Assembly (NCBI RefSeq): GCF_017696015.1
Contig: NZ_JAAORL010000001.1
Location: 310,001 to 374,000, forward strand
Length of the DNA: 64,000 nt
Reading direction: 5' to 3'
Source: Prochlorococcus marinus CUG1415
GTDB lineage: Bacteria; Cyanobacteriota; Cyanobacteriia; PCC-6307; Cyanobiaceae
Below the pieces are notes generated by a model. It did no database searches, was not told where the DNA came from, and saw nothing but the letters and a program-made list of their open reading frames with translations. This document shows positions 48,597 to 56,584 of this stretch, piece by piece. Both the position numbers and the translations under genes were made by a program. Positions within the stretch are counted from its first letter, which is position 1. Each line of letters opens with the position of its first letter.

Positions 48597-49010
48597 TTAT
48601 GATCTAAATTTTCTATGTACTTTGCTCCTTAATTTTAAAAACTTTTCGTTTTGATTTTCAAAATCATTTGTATCCCACTTATTTCCATAAAAATTATATG
48701 CTTCATCTTTTGGTGAAGTAAGTTCGCAATCCTTTCTCCAATAAATTTCTAGTCGACAATCTTTGTTTGAACAAACCCAGTTAGCTTTAGGTACTTGGCA
48801 AATATAAACATTACCGCTTTTATCCTTTATTTTTACTTCTCGAAAAGGTCCCATGCAGCAACCTCTAATATCATATTCGGCAATATTATCCACTACTTCT
48901 TCGCTTGGCATACCATAGACAACTTCAAGTAGTTGCTTTTGCCCGCATTCAGGGCAAGCTTTTGGTTTCCCGCATCTAATTATTCTTTTTGGCTTACCTC
49001 TTTTCCCCAT
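48597..49010 (-). CDS. Zinc-ribbon protein
   Basis: A 137-residue protein. It has one zinc ribbon made of CPECGQKQLLEVVYGMPSEE and DIRGCCMGPF, then a second (VPKANWVCSNKDCRLEIYW). Basic N-terminus. The first ribbon is similar to the small protein at 41991-42218 (CPRC...FGMPTEEV...GC), which lies outside the element. Same strand as two smaller downstream genes. Possible nucleic acid or protein-binding role, not proven. Confidence 0.65.
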   Translation of the reverse strand: MGKRGKPKRIIRCGKPKACPECGQKQLLEVVYGMPSEEVVDNIAEYDIRGCCMGPFREVKIKDKSGNVYICQVPKANWVCSNKDCRLEIYWRKDCELTSPKDEAYNFYGNKWDTNDFENQNEKFLKLRSKVHRKFRS

Positions 49011-49204
49011 TACATCATGTCATTGAGCATATAATTCCAATCAACAACACCCCCATCTTTTTTTGTCTCTTGATCTAGCTTGCGTAATTCTTTTCTTACT
49101 TCTTGCATCTCTTTGGAGTATTTATGATCATTTTTTTCGTAAGGATCTCTCGTGTAATTACCAATAGTTTCTCTTGTAAATAGTTCCATAGTTTTGCTGG
49201 TCAA
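49010..49204 (-). CDS. Small hypothetical protein upstream of the zinc ribbon
   Basis: A 64-residue helical and charged protein; an internal ATG at 49189 (MELFTRETIGNYTRD) is an alternative start. Its stop overlaps the next start by one base, so the pair is coupled. Function unknown. Confidence 0.55.
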   Translation of the reverse strand: MTSKTMELFTRETIGNYTRDPYEKNDHKYSKEMQEVRKELRKLDQETKKDGGVVDWNYMLNDMM

Positions 49205-49343
49205 GATTGTCTATTTTGAATGCTTTGTTTAGTTCTAAATAACTTTTCTCATAATACAAATATACTTCTTGCGCTTCATTATTTCGTTTGGCAATATTAG
49301 TAACCGACTCCAAAATTGGCACATCTAACTTAGATGTTTCCAT
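49158..49343 (-). CDS. Small hypothetical protein
   Basis: A 61-residue helical, acidic frame (METSKLDVPILESVTNIAKR) that overlaps the next gene by 32-47 bases depending on its start. First of three minus-strand small genes. Overlap makes it less certain. Confidence 0.45.
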   Translation of the reverse strand: METSKLDVPILESVTNIAKRNNEAQEVYLYYEKSYLELNKAFKIDNLDQQNYGTIYKRNYW

Positions 49344-49444
49344 TAATGGCCAGATAGAAACGAAAGAATAAAAGTCAGGGATTTTCTAATAATTTTTCTT
49401 TCGGTTCAGCTGTTAAAAAGCTCCTACACACATACTGATAGACA

Positions 49445-50227
49445 ATGAAAATTATTAAGAGACTCAGGTCGCTGCCGGGCGATTCTCTGGGTGTTATACG
49501 CCGCACTCCGCCACTTGTTTTCGCAATGGCTGTATTATCTATCGGAGGTTTTATAGGCGCCTCCACGGTCCTTGTGAGAGGGTTCAGAACGGTTGAGAAT
49601 ACTATCACTGTTACAGGTGCAAGTACTGAAAGTTTTGAGAGTGATATTGCAAAATGGTCAGTCCAGGTAAAGACCTCAGGTAAAACTCAGATTGACTCAT
49701 TTACCAAGCACAAGGAGTCCATTAATAAGACAATGGAATTCCTTAAAGCCAATGGAATTGAGGATGGTGTAAAGCAGGATGTTTATCTTGGACCTGCGAG
49801 TATCAGTGAATATAAAACCAGGAATCCCAAGACTAATGAAATCATTAGAACTGAATGGATTACTTATCAGAATATTGAGATTGAAAGTAGGGATGTTTAT
49901 AAGATCCAGAAGACTCACAGTCAGATATCAGAATTGCTTGGGAAAGGGGTAAGGGTGAAACCAAGCCGTCCTGAATTCACCTATTCAAAGCTGGCTGATA
50001 AACGAGTTGACATGCTTGCTAAGGCAGCAAAGGATGCAAGAGTCAGGGCTGAAGCTATCGCTCTAGAGGCAGGCTCTGAAGTAGGTGGTTTAAAGAGAGT
50101 GAATACCGGAGTTTTTCAGATAACTGTTCCTAATTCCACGAAGGTAAGCAGCTGGGGTTCTTATGACACTTCAACTATCAAGAAAGATATTACTGCCGTT
50201 ATGGGAGTGACTTTCGCGGTTAAGTGA
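49445..50227 (+). CDS. SIMPL-domain (DUF541) protein
   Basis: A 260-residue protein with a membrane anchor (LVFAMAVLSIGGFIGASTVL) and a periplasmic SIMPL/DUF541 domain: TITVTGASTESFESDIAKWS, ITYQNIEIESRDVYKIQ, AKDARVRAEAIALEAGSEVG and a C-terminal strand. SIMPL proteins are widespread, of poorly known periplasmic function. Its base composition is visibly richer in G and C than neighbouring small genes, so it may have been picked up separately. Confidence 0.85.
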   Translation: MKIIKRLRSLPGDSLGVIRRTPPLVFAMAVLSIGGFIGASTVLVRGFRTVENTITVTGASTESFESDIAKWSVQVKTSGKTQIDSFTKHKESINKTMEFLKANGIEDGVKQDVYLGPASISEYKTRNPKTNEIIRTEWITYQNIEIESRDVYKIQKTHSQISELLGKGVRVKPSRPEFTYSKLADKRVDMLAKAAKDARVRAEAIALEAGSEVGGLKRVNTGVFQITVPNSTKVSSWGSYDTSTIKKDITAVMGVTFAVK

Positions 50228-50323
50228 TGACTTAGGGAGTCTTCTTTCTGCCCTTGAGAATCATTAATAAGGGCAGACCAATAAGCATCAGACTCCCATC
50301 AATTAATAAAAAAGTATTCAGGT

Positions 50324-50515
50324 TCATTTATCGATTCCTTCGGGGGTATCCCAATTTAGGGGTATCCCTTTTTTAACTGGTTCTTTTTTCATATCATCCA
50401 TCTCTTTTCTGATTTTGTTGTAGTAGGCCAACTCCTCTGGATCATCAGAACCGAGACCATAATTCATGGTCGCTGCAAGATAAATTCTGTGCATCCGGTA
50501 TGACGATAGTGACAT
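50324..50515 (-). CDS. Small hypothetical protein
   Basis: A 63-residue acidic, Pro-containing protein (MSLSSYRMHRIYLAATMNYG, PEELAYYNKIRKEMDDMKK). ATG start. No family is recognised. Confidence 0.5.
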   Translation of the reverse strand: MSLSSYRMHRIYLAATMNYGLGSDDPEELAYYNKIRKEMDDMKKEPVKKGIPLNWDTPEGIDK

Positions 50516-50552
50516 TACTTAAGACGAGCTATCTAAAATTATAAGATTGTTT

Positions 50553-50939
50553 TTATCCGCATTGCTTATCTTCACCATTAATACAGTATCTAGTGGCTTC
50601 GGTATTTAGTCTCATTTCACATGAAATTACCATTAAGGGTTTAACTGTTCCCTGCCCAAAATGTTTTGACTTGTAGTGATGACATATCCTGCGTCTTGCA
50701 CTCATCCAGTCTTTCCAAAGTTTATCGTCATTCAATTCTTGCCTTAAATCCCAGTCTCTTTTATTTGCTTTCTCTGCGTAGCACCTTGTATATTCTGGTG
50801 TAGCTCCTGTCTCTACACATTCAAAAGGATAGTCTTCCCATTGTTTAGCATTCCAGCTTTCAAAGGTGTGATCATGAGCCTTCAAAGGTATTTGTGAGAA
50901 GACTAATAATAGGGGTATTAGAAAGATTTTTATTGTCAT
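50553..50939 (-). CDS. Secreted LprI/DUF1311-like protein
   Basis: A 128-residue protein with a signal peptide (MTIKIFLIPLLLVFSQIPLKA). The mature part has the DUF1311/LprI style: paired Cys, CYAEKANKRDWDLRQELNDD, WKDWMSARRRICHHY and CEMRLNTEATRYC. The family includes periplasmic lysozyme-inhibitor-like proteins. The match is a pattern judgement. Its role in the element is unknown. Confidence 0.65.
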   Translation of the reverse strand: MTIKIFLIPLLLVFSQIPLKAHDHTFESWNAKQWEDYPFECVETGATPEYTRCYAEKANKRDWDLRQELNDDKLWKDWMSARRRICHHYKSKHFGQGTVKPLMVISCEMRLNTEATRYCINGEDKQCG

Positions 50940-51140
50940 AAATTCTAAATATAAGGATTTTTATCATATCTCAGATCCCAGTGATTGCAATGGATTACGA
51001 AACCCCTCCATAATACACGGGAAGGAGGGGTAAAAGACAAGAAATTTAGAGGGGACTACTTACTGGATGTGTGTACATCATCATTGTAAGTACTGAAAAT
51101 AAACCACTCTCAACTACAACTAAACCACTTATATCTGATA

Positions 51141-51171
51141 CGTGGGTATGTGTGTAAACACATAATGCACG
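51141..51171. promoter_or_regulatory. Inverted repeat upstream of vsr
   Basis: TATGTGT (51147-51153) GTAA ACACATA (51158-51164), with an outer CGTG/CACG pair, forms an imperfect palindrome of 31 bases. It is 61 bases before the vsr ATG in an otherwise gene-free spacer. A likely operator or leader hairpin. Confidence 0.5.
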
Positions 51172-51231
51172 TACTGTATATAGGTGCCTTTAGGGTGATG
51201 GAGAGTATATTGTTTAAAACTGATTGGTTAG

Positions 51232-51645
51232 ATGAGTAGTGAAGAAATATATAAGGTAAGTGAGCAGAGATCAAGGAATATGTCTGCAATTAAATCGAAG
51301 AATACAAAGCCTGAAATTAAGGTAAGAAAGATTCTTCATTCAATGGGATATAGATTCAGACTTCATTCAAAAGGTTTACCAGGATCTCCTGATATTGTCC
51401 TCCCAAAATATAAAACAGTTATCTTTGTACACGGATGTTTTTGGCATAGGCATGAAAATTGTAAGTATGCTTCTACCCCAAAAACAAGACAAGAATTCTG
51501 GAAAAATAAATTTAAAGTAAATGTAAAAAGAGATTTAGAAATTCAGGAAAAAATAAAAAATATAGGTTGGAAATCTGTCGTTATTTGGGAATGTGAAACA
51601 AAAAAAGTAGATAATTTAAGAGAAAAATTAATTGATTTTATTTAG
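51232..51645 (+). CDS. vsr: Very short patch repair endonuclease Vsr
   Basis: A 137-residue protein with the full Vsr pattern. It has RSRNMSAIKSKNTKPEIKVR and RLHSKGLPGSPDIVLPKYK (catalytic Asp). Then come IFVHGCFWHRHENC with the structural-zinc ligands, RQEFWKNKF and VVIWECE. Vsr nicks at T:G mismatches made when 5-methylcytosine deaminates and starts short patch repair. It is normally found next to a Dcm-type methyltransferase; here the Dcm is 5 kb away, which fits a common function within the element. Confidence 0.94.
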   Translation: MSSEEIYKVSEQRSRNMSAIKSKNTKPEIKVRKILHSMGYRFRLHSKGLPGSPDIVLPKYKTVIFVHGCFWHRHENCKYASTPKTRQEFWKNKFKVNVKRDLEIQEKIKNIGWKSVVIWECETKKVDNLREKLIDFI

Positions 51646-51714
51646 TCAAAAAAAAATAATATCTGAAAAGAAATTTAAAATTTGATTAGAATTAACTACA
51701 TGATTAAATAAAAA

Positions 51715-52083
51715 ATGATGGACGAATCAAATAATAATAATTACTTCAATCTTGAAGATAATCTTCATAGGATAAGTATCCAAGTTTATAACAGTCAATA
51801 TTCAAAATTAAAAAAAATAAGTAGACCAGGATTATCAATTTCAAGTATTATTAGAAAATCTATAGATTTTTACATCTCTCATTTAGATCAAAAATTCAAT
51901 TCAGAAAATAAGAATAATTTCGAAGATTCTTCATTATCTAAAGATAAAAATAATTCTTACATTTCATCTAACTCTGAGAGTTACATAGAGGCAGAATTAA
52001 TTAAATTATCTTCTTTAGAAAATAAAGGTTTAATATCCAGTGAAGAATATAAAATCTTGAGAAAAAAAGTTTTGGGAATTTAA
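51715..52083 (+). CDS. Ribbon-helix-helix protein with SHOCT-like tail
   Basis: A 122-residue protein. The N-terminal half has a ribbon-helix-helix pattern: a strand with HRISIQVYNSQYSKLKKIS then SISSIIRKSIDFYISHLDQ. The C-terminal helix YIEAELIKLSSLENKGLISS and EEYKILRKKVLG match SHOCT domains. Asn/Ser-rich linker between. RHH proteins usually repress their own promoter; it might control the minus-strand module or vsr. Same strand as vsr, 69 bases after it. Confidence 0.7.
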   Translation: MMDESNNNNYFNLEDNLHRISIQVYNSQYSKLKKISRPGLSISSIIRKSIDFYISHLDQKFNSENKNNFEDSSLSKDKNNSYISSNSESYIEAELIKLSSLENKGLISSEEYKILRKKVLGI

Positions 52084-52135
52084 AATTAAAAAACTAATAA
52101 AAAACTATTAAAAAAAAATTTTTTAATTTCGATAT

Positions 52136-52900
52136 TTATATTTCTAAATAGCTTGTTAATTCTTCCACATATTCGATAAGAGCTTGAGGTTCTTTATGTG
52201 CAACTAGAACAACATCTGCTACTAATACACCAGTAAAAATTTTGGATAACTCTCTGCTTAAAAAAGTTGCACTAACATTTTTAGATTTTGAAATTCTATC
52301 AAAAGTTTCTAAAAAACAAATTCTATAAATTAGATTGCCACCCCATTCTCTTTCAGTAATATCAAACCAAAGTTGTGCAACATCTGTCATGATTCTGGTG
52401 TACTTGTAAGGGTCATCATTCTTTAAAAACTCTAGAGAAGGTTCTTTTTTCCACGGCTCTGCTGTTAGATGTCCAGCCCACCATAATCTTGATATTGCAT
52501 TTCTTGTAAAAGCGGTCCGATCGGTTCCATTAAATAACCATCTTGAAAGAATAATACTCCTAGGAGTATCTTTTAATGGCCATCTATTTTGAACATAATT
52601 CATGAATTGTTTATGACATAAAGTAGTCCATAGCCTTTTATCTGAAGCATTAATTAAATTCAGGTTTTTAAGGGATTCATAAATAATTATTGAACTTTCT
52701 GAATCGGATTTGGGATTTAATTTTGAATTTATTTCTTCAATATCTAAGTTTAAATTAGTAGGAATTAAATCTGCTTCTTCAAAAATAAATCCTTCAGAAT
52801 TAATATAATTTTGGGCAAGTTGTTTTTCATCTTTAAATAATTCAACTTCCCTTGTTAAAGATTCTTGTTTTGATGTTCTTATAACTTTTAAATTTTCCAT
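52136..52900 (-). CDS. Module B helical protein (DUF6339-like)
   Basis: A 254-residue, mostly helical protein, last of the minus-strand module B. Key stretches: DKRLWTTLCHKQFMNYVQNR, ILSRWLFNGTDRTAFTRNA, YKYTRIMTDVAQLWFDITE and REWGGNLIYRICFLETFD. The order and the W/R/FTRN positions match the protein at 58642-59355 (DMRMWHWLCVIRYPN, GRNTFSRLFFAADRM, DREFGLIPK). So the two are diverged homologues, probably of one family that I think is named DUF6339 (from memory). Starts overlap the previous stop by one base. Confidence 0.75.
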   Translation of the reverse strand: MENLKVIRTSKQESLTREVELFKDEKQLAQNYINSEGFIFEEADLIPTNLNLDIEEINSKLNPKSDSESSIIIYESLKNLNLINASDKRLWTTLCHKQFMNYVQNRWPLKDTPRSIILSRWLFNGTDRTAFTRNAISRLWWAGHLTAEPWKKEPSLEFLKNDDPYKYTRIMTDVAQLWFDITEREWGGNLIYRICFLETFDRISKSKNVSATFLSRELSKIFTGVLVADVVLVAHKEPQALIEYVEELTSYLEI

Positions 52901-53778
52901 TAATAATCCTCCTCCGATTCAGCATCTTTATCACTAATAGTTAGATAGGAAATACCTCTCTTCATAGGATCTTTAAGAATCTTCTGAGCTATTTCAAGAG
53001 GTGTTAAATTTTCTAGTTCTTGAGATTGATCAAAGATTAGTTGATTAAGTCTTTGAAACCATGTTTTTTCTGAGAATTCATCACTTGAATTATTTTCTGA
53101 ATTGATTACGTAATTCACAGCCTGTATAAGAACTGGAAAAACAATTCCACTATGGATTATGTCTGCTTTACTTTCTCCAAAATGAATATATTCATCATAT
53201 GAACTTTTGGGAAGTTGAATCATAATTCTATCTCTTCCAAAATCAACAGAAGTTTCCTTTTCTTTCTCATCAATATGAAATGTTACTGCCATAAAACTTA
53301 CAGAGTTGCTTTTTTTTGGATCCCATTCATGATCAATTAATTCGCTCCACTGTGGGCTTTTAGCAATAATATCGCTCTTGAGAGCGGGAAAACTTGATGG
53401 GAAATTTGTTGATAAAAGTTCGGGTTCAACTGTAAGAGTTTGATTAGTAGCTAGATAAAAAGAAAAAAAGATTTTTTTATTTAATTCTCCAATTGGGAAT
53501 GTGATTTTGAAAATTCCTTCAATGAATTCGTCATATCTTAATTCAATTATTTTTGAGAAATATGATGATGGGCTAATTATTTTTAAGTAGAGAGAAGCTT
53601 CATTATTTTGAAAATAGCCATTTAATTTTTGATCATTAATGCTTGGTAAGGGTACCTCAAGTGAAACACCATCATTTTCAATAAACCAAGTAAAGGATTT
53701 AAAAGTAAATAATGCCTCTTTTTCATAATCGCCTGGATTACCTAAAACAGGGTTTGGATAAGAAACTCTACTAATCAT
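52900..53778 (-). CDS. Module B middle protein
   Basis: A 292-residue protein with a beta-rich N-terminal half and a helical C-terminal part (FPVLIQAVNYVINSENN; ENLTPLEIAQKILKD). It has no recognised enzyme motif. It occupies the same place between ATPase and helical protein as the 343-residue protein of module A. The two share weak similarity around VSFMAVTF / SIFNIKWQ, a strand then DRIMIQLP / DQLWRLIP. TAATG overlaps on both sides suggest translational coupling and a stoichiometric complex. Confidence 0.65.
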   Translation of the reverse strand: MISRVSYPNPVLGNPGDYEKEALFTFKSFTWFIENDGVSLEVPLPSINDQKLNGYFQNNEASLYLKIISPSSYFSKIIELRYDEFIEGIFKITFPIGELNKKIFFSFYLATNQTLTVEPELLSTNFPSSFPALKSDIIAKSPQWSELIDHEWDPKKSNSVSFMAVTFHIDEKEKETSVDFGRDRIMIQLPKSSYDEYIHFGESKADIIHSGIVFPVLIQAVNYVINSENNSSDEFSEKTWFQRLNQLIFDQSQELENLTPLEIAQKILKDPMKRGISYLTISDKDAESEEDY

Positions 53779-55805
53779 TAATATGCCCCAATAGTCAAAT
53801 TAGATGAAGTCGGGAATTCTACCTCTAAATAAAAATCATCATTCTTATCAAGTTTTAAGTCTTTAAAAAGTAGCTCATCTACTGACGAATTGGATTTTGT
53901 AGAATTAAGAAGTTTGAATTTTTTTATTGGGAAAAAACTTTCCCCATTTTCTGTAAGAGTAAAGCCAAGTCTTAGGTTACCTTCAACGTTTTTAAGTGCT
54001 TTTATATTTATTTTGCTAATTTTTGGATTCCCATCCATCCTTGTACGAATAATTTGAAGATCTTCAGAAGGAATGTTTGAATTTTGTTTCCCATGTTCGT
54101 CCTCCTTTGCATTGCCTCCAGTATTTCCAGCTCCATGACCTTTCCCTCCATTTGAAGTACCCTGGCCGCCTAAGTTTCCTGTATTACCTCCTGTATTTCC
54201 TTTTGAAGATGGTTTTCTTCTAACAACTCTAGATTTCGGATTTTTAGGCCTTGGGGCTTTCGGGTCAAAGACTTTTATATCTTTTTTGAGCCTCATTTCA
54301 AAAGTTTCTTGTTCTTGATCATTACCTTGATCTAAATCTGTTCCATCATAAAAAGTCTCAGTATCATTGCTTAAAGGATCTCCGGGTAAATATTCATTCG
54401 CCCCGGGAATTTCTTTGAAGGTCTCAATTTTTGGATCTAATTCACTTATCTCTTTATTAATAAACATCTTTAAATTTCTAATAGCAGTTGCATATTTCTT
54501 ACGATCGTATTCTCTGGCAACTTCTACATTCTCCGCATTTATTTCTGTATGAGTGGGATCCTCGCATTCAGACAATAATATATTGCCTTCATCACTAAGA
54601 ACCTTACAAACAGCTTGATATGGAGTACCACACTTTTTTGCAAAACTCTGTATTGTCATCAGAGGTTTTCTCATGATGCAGTATTTATTTTTTAATGTCG
54701 CATCATTTTTATCGAAATATATATCTAAATTCACCAAACCGAGGTCTTTAATTTCTTTAGTTATATTTTTAATATTTTTACCCTCGCCACTACATTTTAG
54801 AAAACCTTTTATGAGACTTGCATTATTAAACTTCCAATCTCTTTCTCCTAATCTGGCTTTACAGTTATGCTCTAAATAAGCAAGTTGCTCTTCTATGGTT
54901 TCAGAAGATAAATAACACTTAAGTTGGTTATTTTCAATGATTCTAAATTCAATTTTCTGTTCTTTAATTGCCTGAAAAAACGCATAACTTAATCCCATAG
55001 ATAGTTTTAAATCCCATTCGTCTGATTCAGGAAATCCCCATACATATATATCTGTTCCAAGTTCATTTCTCTCAAATGGGATTTCTACATTTTTTATTTG
55101 ATCACCTCTGAAAGATTGCCAATCATTTTTTGAAGAGCTTGTTATTCCAAAATATCCGGTTCCTTGAGTTTCTAAATCATCTTTAATATGTGTACAAAGA
55201 TTAGACCGTCCTACATAAAGGTCTCTTGTTTGCATACTTTGATTTTCTGGATGAGAAATATGTTTTGAATAAACAGATATTGCTCTGAGTTTTGAAAAAT
55301 TAATTAAGGCATTTTTCCCATGACCATAGGTTCCAGCAAGAGAACCTTGATGAGCACTAAATCCAGTTGATTTAAAAAATCTAAAGTAGGGACTCATCTT
55401 ATGAGTTTCTGACCCATATAATCCTGTGGTGTTGTAATCGCTTATTACTAAAACCTTAATAGTAGGAGATTCAAGCATTTTGATTGATTCTGCCAGTCGG
55501 TTTATTTCGTTACTAGTCCAAGTACCATCGCCTGAATTTTCAAAATATTTTTTTGCAGAAGTTAATCTGTATAAATAATCATCTCTGCCAGGGAAATACT
55601 TTGAATCAATAGTTTCTAATTTGTAGGTTACTTTTACTGTCGCTTCAGAAGAATTAGTTGCATTAATGCAGTTTTGTGCACTTTCTCTGCCTAAATTATC
55701 TACCTTTTTGAATAAGTCTACACTTCCCAAATTTAAACCCTGTCTTTCTCCTCCAAATAGCGGAGGGAAAAACCATTCATTACTTTTAGAGTCAGTTTGA
55801 TACAT
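53778..55805 (-). CDS. Module B GHKL ATPase
   Basis: A 675-residue protein with a GHKL ATPase domain: N-box RESAQNCIN at 40-48, the G1 site SDYNTTGLYG at 122-131 and the ATP lid GTYGHGKNA at 158-166. A transducer region follows, then a Gly/Asn-rich linker (about 525-565) and a beta-type C-terminal domain (about 580-675). The Asp of G1 and the lid are intact, so ATP binding is plausible. This type resembles MORC/MutL/Hsp90-like ATPases found in restriction-modification-linked operons. It is paralogous to the ATPase at 60386-62350. Confidence 0.82.
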   Translation of the reverse strand: MYQTDSKSNEWFFPPLFGGERQGLNLGSVDLFKKVDNLGRESAQNCINATNSSEATVKVTYKLETIDSKYFPGRDDYLYRLTSAKKYFENSGDGTWTSNEINRLAESIKMLESPTIKVLVISDYNTTGLYGSETHKMSPYFRFFKSTGFSAHQGSLAGTYGHGKNALINFSKLRAISVYSKHISHPENQSMQTRDLYVGRSNLCTHIKDDLETQGTGYFGITSSSKNDWQSFRGDQIKNVEIPFERNELGTDIYVWGFPESDEWDLKLSMGLSYAFFQAIKEQKIEFRIIENNQLKCYLSSETIEEQLAYLEHNCKARLGERDWKFNNASLIKGFLKCSGEGKNIKNITKEIKDLGLVNLDIYFDKNDATLKNKYCIMRKPLMTIQSFAKKCGTPYQAVCKVLSDEGNILLSECEDPTHTEINAENVEVAREYDRKKYATAIRNLKMFINKEISELDPKIETFKEIPGANEYLPGDPLSNDTETFYDGTDLDQGNDQEQETFEMRLKKDIKVFDPKAPRPKNPKSRVVRRKPSSKGNTGGNTGNLGGQGTSNGGKGHGAGNTGGNAKEDEHGKQNSNIPSEDLQIIRTRMDGNPKISKINIKALKNVEGNLRLGFTLTENGESFFPIKKFKLLNSTKSNSSVDELLFKDLKLDKNDDFYLEVEFPTSSNLTIGAY

Positions 55806-56032
55806 TATTTGAGTTTGAATGAAGAATCGCTGTTAGTACCGGAATCAAATTTTCTACAAATCTCGTTAACTTTATCTTTAAGAGCTTTTTTAATTTGTTG
55901 CGATTGTTGCTCTGTGTAGGAATAGTTGCTTTTGTTTGCAAGATTTCCAACTAGGTCTAAATATTTGAGAGCTTTTGGAACTCTCTTATTAGCCAATTCA
56001 ATAAAGTGTTCAGAGTTATTTTTTGTAGCCAA
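55805..56032 (-). CDS. Small helical protein, module B leader
   Basis: A 75-residue helical protein (HFIELANKRVPKALKYLDLV then YSYTEQQSQQIKKALKDKVN, end SSFKLK). Its stop overlaps the ATPase start by one base (TAATG). It is related to the 86-residue protein at 56095-56355 (FCRLATSRVEKVAYALDIL, DYTEEDIKNIKKFLQSELDK, KTFVLK). Function unknown; tight coupling suggests a subunit or regulator of the ATPase. Confidence 0.65.
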   Translation of the reverse strand: MATKNNSEHFIELANKRVPKALKYLDLVGNLANKSNYSYTEQQSQQIKKALKDKVNEICRKFDSGTNSDSSFKLK

Positions 56033-56094
56033 TTACTTTTCCTGTTTATGAGAATTTAATTATTGCATTAAAAATTAAATGCAATATATGAGAT

Positions 56095-56355
56095 TTAGGC
56101 TTTCAAAACAAAAGTCTTTTTTGCCGTCTCATTTGCAGGGGTAAAAGCTGCAAGTGCTTTATCAAGTTCAGATTGAAGGAATTTTTTGATATTTTTAATA
56201 TCTTCCTCTGTGTAGTCTGACCTTCTTGATGAAAGTTTTGAGAGGATATCCAGAGCATATGCGACTTTTTCTACGCGGCTGGTAGCCAATCTACAGAAAA
56301 TATCTCTTCTGGATTCGACCGAATTTAAGTCTTGAGGAATAGATTTAGAAGTCAT
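56095..56355 (-). CDS. Small helical protein, paralogue of the module B leader
   Basis: An 86-residue protein from the ATG at 56355 (MTSKSIPQDL). A GTG at 56400 would add 15 residues; the ATG is preferred because the longer leader overlaps a hairpin arm (ATCTGGTG, 56388-56395). The pattern LATSRVEKV...YTEEDIKNIKKFL is shared with the 75-residue protein downstream. It is the first gene after the promoter at 56507-56535. Confidence 0.65.
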   Translation of the reverse strand: MTSKSIPQDLNSVESRRDIFCRLATSRVEKVAYALDILSKLSSRRSDYTEEDIKNIKKFLQSELDKALAAFTPANETAKKTFVLKA

Positions 56356-56385
56356 AATTGAAAAATAGAAAGAATAAATGAGAGT

Positions 56386-56495
56386 AAATCTGGTGCTCAC
56401 TCAGGAAAAACAAACAAAACCTGCCCTGCTTTACCCCATATCAAGGGTGCTATAGCTCTCAGACTGCGTATAGAAGTCATCAGGACACCAGATAA
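56386..56495. repeat. Inverted arms in the module B leader
   Basis: ATCTGGTG (56388-56395) and CACCAGAT (56486-56493) are perfect complements 90 bases apart in the untranslated leader. They could close a leader stem in the transcript. Confidence 0.4.
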
Positions 56496-56506
56496 ACTTA
56501 CTATTG

Positions 56507-56572
56507 ACTATATATACATCAAATATATTTGTCAAGTAATTCGTTTATACCGTACATATGCAATATGTACGG
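56507..56572 (-). promoter_or_regulatory. Sigma-70 promoter with palindromic operator for module B
   Basis: On the minus strand a perfect -35 TTGACA (56535-56530) is followed by 17 bases and a -10 TATAGT (56512-56507), a near-consensus promoter reading towards the small helical gene. Just upstream (56550-56572) sits a perfect 10-10 palindrome: CCGTACATAT GCA ATATGTACGG. A regulator bound there could block or activate the promoter. Confidence 0.75.
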
Positions 56573-56584
56573 ATAAATAAATTG

